64,000 bases of DNA, taken from positions 95,240 through 159,239 of the forward strand of contig NZ_JSFK01000021.1 in assembly GCF_000783395.1 (NCBI RefSeq), given 5' to 3'. Shown piece after piece: positions 16,980-25,430 of this stretch (the stretch's first letter is position 1; each line of letters opens with the position of its first letter). The notes under the pieces are model-generated. The model had not been told where the DNA came from. It saw only the letters and a program-made list of their open reading frames with translations, and ran no database searches. Source of the stretch: Pseudomonas chlororaphis. GTDB lineage: Bacteria > Pseudomonadota > Gammaproteobacteria > Pseudomonadales > Pseudomonadaceae. The translations under genes and the position numbers were made by a program.

Positions 16980-18191
16980 ATGAATGAATCTTCGGTAGGG
17001 CCACTGGCCTGGGTCAATGGCAGCGATGCCCCGGAAAAGACGGCAATCAACCTCGGTTTCATGGCCTTGAGCGACTGCGCATCGGTTGTCGTTGCTGCCA
17101 CACAGGGCTTTGCCCAGCCTTACGGACTAACGCTGAACCTAAAGCGCCAGGCCTCTTGGGCGAATCTGCGCGACAATCTGGTCAGCGGCGAACTGGATGC
17201 CGCCCACAGTCTGTATGGTCTGATCTACGCCGTGCACCTGGGCATTGGCGGTGTCGCCCCGACTGACATGGCGGTGCTGATGGGGCTGAACCAGAACGGC
17301 CAAAGCCTCAACCTGTCGCACGGCCTGCAGAACCTCGGCGTGAGCAGTCCTGAAGCGTTGGATCGGCACGTGCACCAAAGCCGCGCAAAACTCACCTTCG
17401 CCCAGACTTTTCCCACTGGCACTCATGCGATGTGGCTGTATTACTGGCTGGCGAGTCAGGGCATTCATCCGCTGCAGGATGTCGACAGTGTGGTGGTGCC
17501 GCCGCCGCAAATGGTCGCGCACCTGCAAGCCGGACGCATCGATGGCTTTTGCGTCGGCGAGCCTTGGGCTGCTAGCGCGGTGCAGCAGAATCTGGGTTTT
17601 ACCCTGGCCACCAGTCAGACCATCTGGCCCGATCACCCGGAAAAAGTCCTTGGCTGCACCCGTGAATTTGTCGAGCAGTATCCGAACACGGCGCGGGCGC
17701 TGGTGATGGCGATCCTTGAAGCCAGCCGCTTTATCGAAGAGAGCCCGGAAAATCGTCGCAGCACCGCGCAGTTGCTCAGCGCGCCGGAATATCTGGACGC
17801 GCCGCTTTCGTGCATAGAACCGCGTTTTCTCGGTGATTATGCCGATGGCCTCGGCAATCGCTGGCAGGATCCGCACGCGCTGCGCTTTCACGGCAACGGC
17901 GAGGTGAATCTTCCGTATCTGTCGGACGGTATGTGGTTCATGACCCAGTTCCGCCGCTGGGGCCTGCTGCGCGAAGACCCGGATTATCTCGCCGTCGCCC
18001 GGCAGGTTCAGCAACTGGATATCTACCGCGACGCCGCCACTGCTGTCGGCGTCGCGGCATGGGGCACCGACATGCGCAGCAGCCAGTTGCTCGACGGCAA
18101 AGTCTGGGACGGCAGCGACCCGGCCGGATACGCGCGCAGTTTCAAGCTGCATGCGTTGAACGACGACGCTGCCCTTCTCGCCCGCCGCTGA
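16980..18191 (+). CDS. nasS: NasS, nitrate-sensing NrtA/CmpA-like protein
   Basis: A 403-residue protein related to the periplasmic nitrate-binding protein NrtA. It lacks a signal peptide, as expected for cytoplasmic NasS. In the family, NasS holds NasT inactive and releases it on binding nitrate or nitrite. Binding-protein features include FMALSDCASVVVAATQGFAQ near the N terminus and QAGRIDGFCVGEPW (about residues 177-190). A good Shine-Dalgarno (GAGG) precedes ATG 16980. nasT follows after 15 nt, giving a two-gene regulatory operon. Confidence 0.92.
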   Translation: MNESSVGPLAWVNGSDAPEKTAINLGFMALSDCASVVVAATQGFAQPYGLTLNLKRQASWANLRDNLVSGELDAAHSLYGLIYAVHLGIGGVAPTDMAVLMGLNQNGQSLNLSHGLQNLGVSSPEALDRHVHQSRAKLTFAQTFPTGTHAMWLYYWLASQGIHPLQDVDSVVVPPPQMVAHLQAGRIDGFCVGEPWAASAVQQNLGFTLATSQTIWPDHPEKVLGCTREFVEQYPNTARALVMAILEASRFIEESPENRRSTAQLLSAPEYLDAPLSCIEPRFLGDYADGLGNRWQDPHALRFHGNGEVNLPYLSDGMWFMTQFRRWGLLREDPDYLAVARQVQQLDIYRDAATAVGVAAWGTDMRSSQLLDGKVWDGSDPAGYARSFKLHALNDDAALLARR

Positions 18192-18206
18192 CAGGAGACC
18201 GCGAAC

Positions 18207-18782
18207 ATGTTGCGCATTCTGCTGATCAATGACACCGCGAAAAAAGTCGGGCGCCTTAAGGCTGCGTTGACCGAGGCCGGTTTCGAGGTGATCGACGAGT
18301 CCGGCCTGACCATCGACCTGCCCGCGCGCGTCGAAACGGTGCGCCCGGACGTGATTCTGATCGATACCGAGTCACCGAGCCGCGATGTCATGGAGCAAGT
18401 CGTGCTGGTCAGCCGCGACCAGCCACGGCCAATCGTGATGTTTACCGATGAGCATGATCCGGGGGTGATGCGCCAGGCGATCAAGTCCGGGGTCAGCGCC
18501 TACATCGTCGAAGGCATTCACGCCCAGCGTTTGCAGCCGATTCTCGATGTGGCGATGGCGCGTTTCGAGAGTGATCAGGCCTTGCGTGCGCAGTTGCAGG
18601 CGCGTGATCTGCAATTGGCTGAGCGCAAGCGCATTGAGCTGGCCAAGGGGTTGTTGATGAAGATGAAGGACTGCAATGAGGAAGAGGCTTACACCTTGAT
18701 GCGGCGCCAGGCGATGAGCCGGCAGCAGAAGCTGATTCAGGTGGCGGAGCAGATTATTGCGATGAGTGAGTTGCTGGGCTGA
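18207..18782 (+). CDS. nasT: NasT, ANTAR-domain RNA-binding antiterminator
   Basis: A 191-residue protein with an N-terminal receiver-like domain (about residues 3-120, VILIDTESPSRD carrying the phosphoacceptor-type aspartate) and a C-terminal ANTAR domain (about 130-188, ELAKGLLMKMKDCNEEEAYT). ANTAR domains bind paired hexaloop hairpins in leader RNA. Two such leaders occur downstream, at 19174 and 22505. A coiled segment joins the domains. It is probably co-transcribed with nasS. Confidence 0.95.
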   Translation: MLRILLINDTAKKVGRLKAALTEAGFEVIDESGLTIDLPARVETVRPDVILIDTESPSRDVMEQVVLVSRDQPRPIVMFTDEHDPGVMRQAIKSGVSAYIVEGIHAQRLQPILDVAMARFESDQALRAQLQARDLQLAERKRIELAKGLLMKMKDCNEEEAYTLMRRQAMSRQQKLIQVAEQIIAMSELLG

Positions 18783-18800
18783 GGTGTTCTGACCACTGAA

Positions 18801-19130
18801 AGCCCCTCACCCTAACCCTCTCCCAGAGGGAGAGGGTTAGGGTGAGGGGGATGGCGCAGTAATACGCCGACCTGAACGATTTTGAGTGAATCCATAATCG
18901 CCTCGGTCTTTCAGGTCGATGTTTAACACCAGACACCTCGGTCAGTCCCCTCTCCCGGAGGGGGGGAATGATTGGGAAAGGCTCGCGAAGTACGCCGACC
19001 TGTGATTTCCGCTGTGAATCCATAATCGACGCGGTCTTTCAGGTCGATGTTTGATGTCAGACACCTCGGTCAGTCCCCTCTCCCTCTGGGCGGTCCGACG
19101 TTTCGGGAGGGCTAGGGTGAGGGGCTTTTG
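18801..19130. repeat. Cluster of CCCTCACCCTAACCC-family repeats between nasT and nasA
   Basis: CCCCTCACCCTAACCCTCTC and GAGAGGGTTAGGGTGAGGGG form a first hairpin (18804-18850). Two direct units beginning TACGCCGACCTG (18863 and 18991, 128 nt apart) each contain a GAATCCATAATCG motif and end in CAGTCCCCTCTCCC. A final GGGCTAGGGTGAGGGGC lies at 19110-19126. The cluster fills nearly the whole gap ahead of the nasA promoter. Confidence 0.85.
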
Positions 19131-19143
19131 ATTTTCCGGCTGT

Positions 19144-19159
19144 TGGCACAAATCTCGCT
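19144..19159 (+). promoter_or_regulatory. Candidate sigma-54 promoter for nasA and the kinase gene
   Basis: TGGCACAAATCTCGCT has the full TGGCAC -24 box and a GC -12 element with 10-nt spacing. The start would be near 19170, only a few nt before the first leader hairpin. The sequence differs from the candidate at 56482 at one position of 16. Confidence 0.72.
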
Positions 19160-19173
19160 AGGTAAAACGCACA

Positions 19174-19257
19174 GGTAACCAACGGCGGTTGCCCCACCTA
19201 CGACAAAGACGTCGCTCACCCGTTCGCCCAACCGGCGCATCAGGTAGCGGCGTTTTT
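19174..19257 (+). promoter_or_regulatory. ANTAR-type antitermination leader of nasA
   Basis: Hairpin P1: GGTAACC, hexaloop AACGGC, GGTTGCC (19174-19193). A 7-nt linker follows, then hairpin P2: CGAC, hexaloop AAAGAC, GTCG (19201-19214). Both loops have A at position 1 and G at position 4, as in known ANTAR targets. A terminator follows: ACGTCGCTCACC (19209-19220) pairs with GGTAGCGGCGT (19243-19253) ahead of five T residues. Its 5' arm overlaps the 3' half of P2, so the two structures exclude each other. NasT binding would stabilise P2 and allow read-through. Confidence 0.8.
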
Positions 19258-19358
19258 GCGTTTTGGCCCCACAGCCCGGGGCCGGTGGTGCGGCCGTGGC
19301 GGCGCCCCACCTGCTGTTGCATGACTCCTTTCGAGACTCTTTTCAGCTGAGGTGCGCG

Positions 19359-20570
19359 ATGAATTCAAGCTTCTGGAAATCCGGCCACACCCCGACATTG
19401 TTCGCGGCCTTCCTCTATTTCGACCTGAGCTTCATGGTCTGGTACCTGCTCGGCCCGCTGGCGGTGCAGATTGCCGCCGACCTGCAGCTAACCACGCAAC
19501 AACGCGGTCTCGTCGTCGCCACACCGATCCTCGCCGGCGCGGTGCTGCGTTTTGTGATGGGCATGCTCGCCGATCGGCTGTCGCCGAAAACCGCTGGGCT
19601 GATCGGTCAGGTCATTGTGATTTGCGCGCTGTTCGGTGCCTGGAAAATCGGCATTCATAGCTACGAGCAGGCGTTGATACTCGGCCTGTTCCTCGGCATG
19701 GCTGGCGCTTCGTTCGCCGTCGCCCTGCCCTTGGCCTCGCAATGGTATCCGCCGCAGCATCAGGGCAAAGCCATGGGTATCGCCGGTGCGGGCAACTCCG
19801 GCACCGTGTTCGCCGCACTGCTTGCACCAGTGCTCGCCGCCGCGTTCGGCTGGAGCAATGTTTTCGGTTTCGCCCTGATCCCGCTGATCCTGACTCTGGT
19901 GCTGTTCGCTTGGCTGGCGAAAAACGCGCCTGAGCGACCGAAAGCCAAAGCCATGGCCGACTACTTCAAAGCCCTGGGCGACCGCGACAGCTGGTGGTTC
20001 ATGTTTTTCTACAGCGTCACCTTCGGTGGCTTTATCGGCCTGGCCAGCGCCCTGCCCGGCTACTTCAACGATCAATACGGTTTGAGCCCGGTGACTGCCG
20101 GTTACTACACCGCCGCCTGCGTGTTCGGCGGCAGTTTGATGCGACCGCTGGGTGGCGCGCTGGCTGATCGCTTTGGCGGTATCCGCACGCTGCTGGCGAT
20201 GTACACCGTCGCGGCCGTCTGCATCGCGGCCGTCGGCTTCAACCTGCCAAGTTCCTATGCGGCACTGGCGCTTTTCGTCTGCACGATGCTCGGTTTAGGG
20301 GCAGGCAATGGTGCGGTTTTCCAACTGGTGCCGCAGCGTTTTCGTCTGGAAATCGGCGTGATGACCGGGCTGATCGGCATGGCCGGCGGCATCGGCGGTT
20401 TTGCCTTGGCGGCCGGCATGGGCGCGATCAAACAGAGCACCGGCAGCTATCAACTGGCCCTGTGGTTGTTCGCCAGCCTCGGCGTGTTGGCATGGTTTGG
20501 CCTGCACGGCGTCAAGCGTCGCTGGAGAACCACCTGGGGTTCGGCGGCGGTGACGGCGGCGCGGGTCTGA
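19359..20570 (+). CDS. nasA: MFS nitrate/nitrite transporter, NarK/NasA family
   Basis: A 403-residue inner-membrane permease with about 12 transmembrane helices. The nitrate-porter-type segments are visible: LYFDLSFMVWYLLGPLAVQI in TM1, GMAGASFAVALPLASQWYPP (about residues 108-127), and GLGAGNGAVFQLVPQRF (about 309-325), each related to NarK family signatures. Start ATG 19359 has GAGGTG upstream; the open frame continues 32 codons into the leader but that is non-coding. The kinase gene starts 7 nt after its stop, so they form one operon behind the ANTAR leader. Confidence 0.92.
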   Translation: MNSSFWKSGHTPTLFAAFLYFDLSFMVWYLLGPLAVQIAADLQLTTQQRGLVVATPILAGAVLRFVMGMLADRLSPKTAGLIGQVIVICALFGAWKIGIHSYEQALILGLFLGMAGASFAVALPLASQWYPPQHQGKAMGIAGAGNSGTVFAALLAPVLAAAFGWSNVFGFALIPLILTLVLFAWLAKNAPERPKAKAMADYFKALGDRDSWWFMFFYSVTFGGFIGLASALPGYFNDQYGLSPVTAGYYTAACVFGGSLMRPLGGALADRFGGIRTLLAMYTVAAVCIAAVGFNLPSSYAALALFVCTMLGLGAGNGAVFQLVPQRFRLEIGVMTGLIGMAGGIGGFALAAGMGAIKQSTGSYQLALWLFASLGVLAWFGLHGVKRRWRTTWGSAAVTAARV

Positions 20571-20577
20571 ACCGTCG

Positions 20578-22248
20578 ATGGCACTGCAACTGAGTTTTGC
20601 CGAAGCCAGCGCTACTGGCCCGCGTGCGGAGAATCAGGACGCTTTACGCCTGGTCACGCCCGCTCCGGCGCTGGCGGCGAGCAAGGGTTATCTGTTCGCT
20701 ATCGCTGATGGCGTCAGCCAGTGTGCCGATGGCGGACTGGCTGCGCGTTCGACCTTGCAGGCGCTGGCGCTCGACTACTACGCCACACCGGAAACCTGGA
20801 GCGTGGCGCAGGCACTGGACCGCCTGCTGCTCGCGCAAAACCGCTGGTTGCAGGCCAACGGTGGTGGGCAACCGTTGCTCACCACGGTCAGTGCTTTGGT
20901 CATGCGCGGTCGGCGTTTTACCCTCGCCCACGTCGGCGATTGTCGGGTGTATCGCTGGCACGGCGATAATTTGCAGCGGATCTCTGAAGATCATGTCTGG
21001 GATCAGCCGGGCATGCAGCATGTGCTCAAACGCGCGCTGGGGCTGGATCAGCATCTGGTGCTGGACTTCCTCGACGGTGAACTGCGCCACGGCGAGTGCT
21101 TTGTTTTGCTCAGTGACGGTGTCTGGTCGACACTCGGCGATACCGCCATTGCGGCGATTCTGCGTGATCAGCCGGATCTTCACAGCGCCGCGCAGACGCT
21201 GGTCAACGCCGCGCATCTGGCGGGGAGCCAGGACAATGCCAGTGCTTTGCTGGTGCGGGTGGATGCTTTGGGTGAGGCCAGTATCGGCGATGCGCTGATT
21301 CATTTGCAGCAATGGCCACTGCCTCCAGCGCTGAAACCCGGGCAGCACTTTGAAGGCTGGCAGGTGCAAGGGATTGTTGCTCAGAGTCAGCAATCGCTGC
21401 TCTATCGAGTGCATGATGGGCAAGGTCAGAGGTGGTTGCTGAAAACCCTGCCCACGCGCTCCGCCGATGATTCCTACGCCGGGCAAGCGTTGTTGTCCGA
21501 AGAATGGTTCCTGAAACGTGTGGCCGGGCGGCATTTTCCTGAAGTCCATGCGTGCCAGCAGCGTCAGCATTTGTACTACGTGATGCGCGAATATTCCGGG
21601 ACGACGCTGGCGCAGATTTTTCAACAAAATGGGCCTTTACCCCTAGCGCAATGGCAGGACATCGCGGAGCGTCTACTACGCGCGGCCGGACTGCTGCATC
21701 GACGGCAGATTCTGCACCGGGACATCAAACCGGAAAATCTGCATTGGAGTGATGACGGTGAACTGCGGCTGCTGGATTTTGGCCTGGCGTATTGTCCTGG
21801 CCTGTCCGAAGACGCGCCGTCGACGCTGCCCGGAACCCCCAGTTACATCGCCCCGGAAGCGTTTCGTGGAGATCCGCCGAATGTGCAGCAGGATTTGTAT
21901 GCGGTCGGTGTGACCCTGTATTTCCTGCTCACCGGGCATTTCCCCTATGGCGAGATCGAAGCGTTTCAGCGACCGCGCTTTGGTCTGCCGGTAAGTGCCA
22001 GCCGTTATCGGCCGGACCTGCCGGAATGGTTGGCGCAGAGTCTGGAGCGTGGGGTGGCGGCTGATCCGCAACAACGGTTTGAAACGGCTGAGGAATGGCT
22101 GTTGGTGTTGGAGCAGGGCGAACGGCGGAGTTTGAGTGTGCGGCCTCGGCCGTTGCTGGAGCGTGAGCCGTTGAAGGTCTGGCGGACGATGGCGATCGTG
22201 GCTTTATTGGGGAATCTGGTGCTGCTGATTTTGTTGTTTCATCACTGA
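20578..22248 (+). CDS. PP2C-type phosphatase/Ser-Thr protein kinase fusion
   Basis: A 556-residue two-domain signalling enzyme. Residues 1-235 are PPM/PP2C-like: RAENQDALRL, FAIADGVSQCADGG and LAHVGDCRVYRW supply metal-site aspartates, and SQDNASALLV ends the domain. Residues 260-520 are a Hanks-type kinase: catalytic loop HRDIKPEN at about 380, LLDFGLAY (DFG), and GTPSYIAPEAF. A single TM helix (about 535-553) ends the protein, so both domains would face the cytoplasm. It is co-transcribed with nasA. A homologue sits at the same place in P. aeruginosa; its substrate is not known to me. Confidence 0.92.
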   Translation: MALQLSFAEASATGPRAENQDALRLVTPAPALAASKGYLFAIADGVSQCADGGLAARSTLQALALDYYATPETWSVAQALDRLLLAQNRWLQANGGGQPLLTTVSALVMRGRRFTLAHVGDCRVYRWHGDNLQRISEDHVWDQPGMQHVLKRALGLDQHLVLDFLDGELRHGECFVLLSDGVWSTLGDTAIAAILRDQPDLHSAAQTLVNAAHLAGSQDNASALLVRVDALGEASIGDALIHLQQWPLPPALKPGQHFEGWQVQGIVAQSQQSLLYRVHDGQGQRWLLKTLPTRSADDSYAGQALLSEEWFLKRVAGRHFPEVHACQQRQHLYYVMREYSGTTLAQIFQQNGPLPLAQWQDIAERLLRAAGLLHRRQILHRDIKPENLHWSDDGELRLLDFGLAYCPGLSEDAPSTLPGTPSYIAPEAFRGDPPNVQQDLYAVGVTLYFLLTGHFPYGEIEAFQRPRFGLPVSASRYRPDLPEWLAQSLERGVAADPQQRFETAEEWLLVLEQGERRSLSVRPRPLLEREPLKVWRTMAIVALLGNLVLLILLFHH

Positions 22249-22262
22249 CACCGCGTCGCGGC

Positions 22263-22330
22263 CATCGCGAGCAGGCTCACTCCTACAATTTGAAATGCGT
22301 TCCCCTGTAGGAGTGAGCCTGCTCGCGATG
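22263..22330. repeat. REP-like inverted pair between the kinase gene and nirB
   Basis: CATCGCGAGCAGGCTCACTC and GAGTGAGCCTGCTCGCGATG face each other. It is a variant of the REP unit with GCGAGCAGGCTC core, also seen at 38165 and 59042. It could end the upstream transcript. Confidence 0.88.
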
Positions 22331-22457
22331 ACGTCAGCCCAATCACCACGAATCCATCTACCTGAGCGCCCCACGAACGAGCAACCCGCCTCGATTCAGT
22401 GCAAAAAATCACCCCCAATAACTGCCGAACCCCAATAAACCCGCCACCGTCCCCACT

Positions 22458-22473
22458 TGGCACAACCACTGCA
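22458..22473 (+). promoter_or_regulatory. Candidate sigma-54 promoter of nirB
   Basis: TGGCACAACCACTGCA: intact TGGCAC -24 box and TGCA -12 box, GG to GC spacing 10 nt. The start would be near 22484, about 20 nt before the first leader hairpin. The P. aeruginosa nirB operon is known to be NtrC-dependent, which supports the assignment. Confidence 0.75.
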
Positions 22474-22504
22474 TTACCCAACTCAACACACACATAAAGC
22501 CCAA

Positions 22505-22592
22505 CCTTCAACGACGAAGGCTGCGCTTCCCGAGAGAACGGGACCAGGACAAAGGCGTCCTCGCTAGGCAACTAGCGGGACGCCTTTTTTTG
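22505..22592 (+). promoter_or_regulatory. ANTAR-type antitermination leader of nirB
   Basis: P1: CCTTC, hexaloop AACGAC, GAAGG (22505-22520). After a 7-nt linker, P2: TCCCG, hexaloop AGAGAA, CGGGA (22528-22543). Both loops carry A1 and G4. An intrinsic terminator follows: GGCGTCC-T-CGCTAG, loop GCAA, CTAGCGGGACGCC and seven T residues (22554-22591). In contrast to the nasA leader, P2 and the terminator do not share bases, so coupling must be indirect. This is the counterpart of the nalA leader RNA of P. aeruginosa. Confidence 0.85.
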
Positions 22593-22662
22593 TTTGCGCA
22601 AAATTTCTCGAGCAAGGCCTGACTGCCCACAAGAGGCCAGCCGCAGCTCCCCGGAGAACCTG

Positions 22663-25116
22663 ATGAAAAAACTCAAACTGGTGATGATCGGCAATGGCAT
22701 GGCTGGGGTCCGCACCCTCGAAGAACTGCTCAAGCTGAGCAACGAGCTGTACGACATCACGGTCTTCGGTGCCGAACCGCACACCAACTACAACCGCATC
22801 CTGCTCTCACCGGTGCTGGCCGGTGAGCAGACCTTCGAAGAAATCGTGCTCAACGACCTCGACTGGTACCTGGAAAACCACATCAAGTTGCTGCTCAACC
22901 GCAAAGTGGTGGAGATCGACCGGGTCAAACGCCGGGTGATCGCCGAGGACGGCACCGAAGCCGAATACGATCGCCTGCTGATCGCCACCGGTTCGACACC
23001 GTTCATCTTGCCGATTCCCGGCAATACCCTGCACGGCGTGATCGGCTATCGCGACATCGCCGACACCCAAGCGATGATCGACACCGCGAAAACCCACAAG
23101 CACGCGGTCGTTATCGGCGGTGGTCTGCTCGGTCTCGAAGCCGCCAACGGCCTGATGCTGCGCGGCATGCATGTCACTGTAGTGCACATCGGCGAATGGC
23201 TGCTGGAACGGCAACTGGACAAAACCAGCGGCCAACTGCTGCAAACGGCGCTCGAATCCCGTGGCCTGCACTTCCGTCTGTGCGAACAGACTCAGGCCTT
23301 GCACGACGCCGGCAATGGCCGGGTCGGCTCGGTGCAATTCAAGAATGGCGACATCATCCCCGCTGATCTGGTGGTAATGGCCGCTGGCATTCGTCCTAAC
23401 ACCGAATTGGCGGAAAAGGCCGGCATCCCGTGCAATCGCGGCATCCTGGTCAACGACACCCTGCAAACCTACGATCCGCGCATCTACGCCATCGGCGAGT
23501 GCGCCAGCCATCGCGGCATTGCCTACGGTCTGGTCGCGCCATTGTTCGAACAGGCCAAGGTGTGCGCCAACCACCTCGCACAATTGGGCTTCGCCCGTTA
23601 TCAGGGCTCAGTGACGTCGACCAAATTGAAAGTCACTGGCATCGACCTGTTTTCCGCTGGCGACTTCATGGGCGGCGAAGGTACGGAAACCATCACCCTC
23701 TCCGACCCGATTGGCGGCGTGTACAAAAAACTGGTGATCAAGGATGACGTGCTGGTCGGCGCCTGTCTGTACGGCGATACGGCAGATGGCGGTTGGTATT
23801 TCCGCCAGATTCGTGAGAATCACGCCATCGGCGAGATCCGCGATCACCTGATGTTTGGCGAAAATGCATTAGGCGACGTAGGACATCAGGGCCAGGACAA
23901 AGCCATGGTCATGGCCGATACGGCAGAAGTCTGCGGCTGCAACGGTGTGTGCAAAGGCACCATCGTCAAAGCGATTCAGGAACACGGCCTGTTCAGCGTC
24001 GACGAGGTGAAGAAACACACCAAAGCGGCCAGCTCCTGCGGCTCCTGCGCCGGACTGGTCGAGCAGATCCTGATCAACACCGTGGGTGGCGCAGCGGACG
24101 TCAAACCGAAAAGCGAAAAAGCCATCTGCGGTTGCAGCGACCTCAATCACGGGCAGATCCGCCAAGCGATTCGCGAACAGCATCTGCTGACCATCGCCGG
24201 CACCATGAGCTACCTCAACTGGCGCACGCCAAATGGCTGCGCAACCTGCCGCCCTGCCCTCAACTATTACCTGATTTCCACCTGGCCCGGCGAAGCCAAG
24301 GACGATCCGCAATCGCGCCTGATCAACGAGCGTGCACACGCCAACATCCAGAAGGACGGCACGTATTCGGTGGTGCCACGCATGTGGGGCGGCGTGACCA
24401 ACCCTTCGGAACTGCGACGGATTGCCGATGTGGCCGACAAGTATCAGGTGCCGATGGTCAAGGTCACCGGCGGTCAGCGCATCGACTTGCTCGGCATCAA
24501 GAAGCAGGACTTGCCGGGTGTGTGGAAAGACCTCGACATGCCGTCCGGCCACGCCTACGGCAAATCCATCCGCACCGTGAAAACCTGCGTCGGTAGCGAG
24601 TTCTGCCGCTTCGGCACGCAGAACTCGACGCAACTGGGCATCGAGCTTGAACACGACCTGTTCAACATGTGGTCGCCGCATAAAGTAAAACTGGCTGTCT
24701 CCGGATGCCCACGCAATTGCTCGGAAGCGGGGATCAAAGACGTAGGAATTATCGGTGTCGACTCCGGTTGGGAGATGTACATCGGCGGTAACGGCGGGAT
24801 CAAAACCGAAGTCGCTGAATTCTTCGTCAAGCTGAAAACCGCCGAAGAAGTGCGCGAATACAACGGCGCATTCCTGCAGCTCTATCGCGAAGAAGCCTTC
24901 TACCTCGAGCGCACCGTGCACTACCTGCAACGGGTCGGCATGGAGCACATCAAGAAAGCCGTGCTGGAAGACCCGGAGCGCCGCAAAGCCCTTAACGAAC
25001 GCCTGCAATTCTCCCTGTCGTTCGAACAAGACCCGTGGAAAGAACGTCTGGCGCAGCCGCAACTGAAGAAAGAATTCGACGTAATCCCCGTGAAAAATCT
25101 GGAGGTGCCAGCATGA
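22663..25116 (+). CDS. nirB: Assimilatory nitrite reductase [NAD(P)H] large subunit
   Basis: An 817-residue cytoplasmic enzyme that reduces nitrite to ammonium. Order: FAD domain (MIGNGMAGVRTLEEL from residue 7), NAD(P)H-binding domain (VVIGGGLLGLEAANG near 147), two BFD-type 2Fe-2S regions (CGCNGVC...CGSCAG around 425-470 and CGCSDL...CATC around 488-530), then nitrite/sulfite reductase half-domains. The sirohaem-4Fe4S ligands are CVGSEFC (642-648) and CPRNC (682-686). ATG 22663 has GGAG upstream. The stop overlaps the nirD start (ATGA). Confidence 0.97.
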   Translation: MKKLKLVMIGNGMAGVRTLEELLKLSNELYDITVFGAEPHTNYNRILLSPVLAGEQTFEEIVLNDLDWYLENHIKLLLNRKVVEIDRVKRRVIAEDGTEAEYDRLLIATGSTPFILPIPGNTLHGVIGYRDIADTQAMIDTAKTHKHAVVIGGGLLGLEAANGLMLRGMHVTVVHIGEWLLERQLDKTSGQLLQTALESRGLHFRLCEQTQALHDAGNGRVGSVQFKNGDIIPADLVVMAAGIRPNTELAEKAGIPCNRGILVNDTLQTYDPRIYAIGECASHRGIAYGLVAPLFEQAKVCANHLAQLGFARYQGSVTSTKLKVTGIDLFSAGDFMGGEGTETITLSDPIGGVYKKLVIKDDVLVGACLYGDTADGGWYFRQIRENHAIGEIRDHLMFGENALGDVGHQGQDKAMVMADTAEVCGCNGVCKGTIVKAIQEHGLFSVDEVKKHTKAASSCGSCAGLVEQILINTVGGAADVKPKSEKAICGCSDLNHGQIRQAIREQHLLTIAGTMSYLNWRTPNGCATCRPALNYYLISTWPGEAKDDPQSRLINERAHANIQKDGTYSVVPRMWGGVTNPSELRRIADVADKYQVPMVKVTGGQRIDLLGIKKQDLPGVWKDLDMPSGHAYGKSIRTVKTCVGSEFCRFGTQNSTQLGIELEHDLFNMWSPHKVKLAVSGCPRNCSEAGIKDVGIIGVDSGWEMYIGGNGGIKTEVAEFFVKLKTAEEVREYNGAFLQLYREEAFYLERTVHYLQRVGMEHIKKAVLEDPERRKALNERLQFSLSFEQDPWKERLAQPQLKKEFDVIPVKNLEVPA

Positions 25117-25430
25117 ACTGGCTGGATATCTGTGCCCTCGACGAGATCAACGCCCTCGGTTCGCGGATCATTGCCGGACCGAAAGGTGACATCGCGATTT
25201 TTCGTACAAGCGACGACGAAGTTTTCGCCCTCGACGACCGCTGCCCGCACAAGGGTGGGCCGTTGTCACAAGGTTTGATCTACGGCAAACGCGTGGCCTG
25301 CCCGCTGCACAACTGGCAAATCGACCTCGAATCTGGCGAAGCTCAGGCGCCGGACATCGGTTGCGCGCACCATCACCCGGCGCGGGTCGAGAATGGTCGT
25401 GTGCAACTGGCCCTGCGGGACGCCATCTGA
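25113..25430 (+). CDS. nirD: Nitrite reductase small subunit, Rieske-type
   Basis: A 105-residue partner of NirB with a Rieske-like fold. CPHKGGPLSQG (CxH) and CPLHNWQID (CxxH) give the two Cys/two His ligands, so a 2Fe-2S cluster is likely retained; some NirD proteins lack it. The start overlaps the nirB stop by 4 nt and the stop overlaps the next start by 1 nt, indicating tight coupling. Confidence 0.95.
   Translation: MNWLDICALDEINALGSRIIAGPKGDIAIFRTSDDEVFALDDRCPHKGGPLSQGLIYGKRVACPLHNWQIDLESGEAQAPDIGCAHHHPARVENGRVQLALRDAI

Noticed and set aside
18801..19130. Repeat cluster considered as a CRISPR array
   Set aside because: Only two direct units with similar, not unique, spacers and no cas genes.
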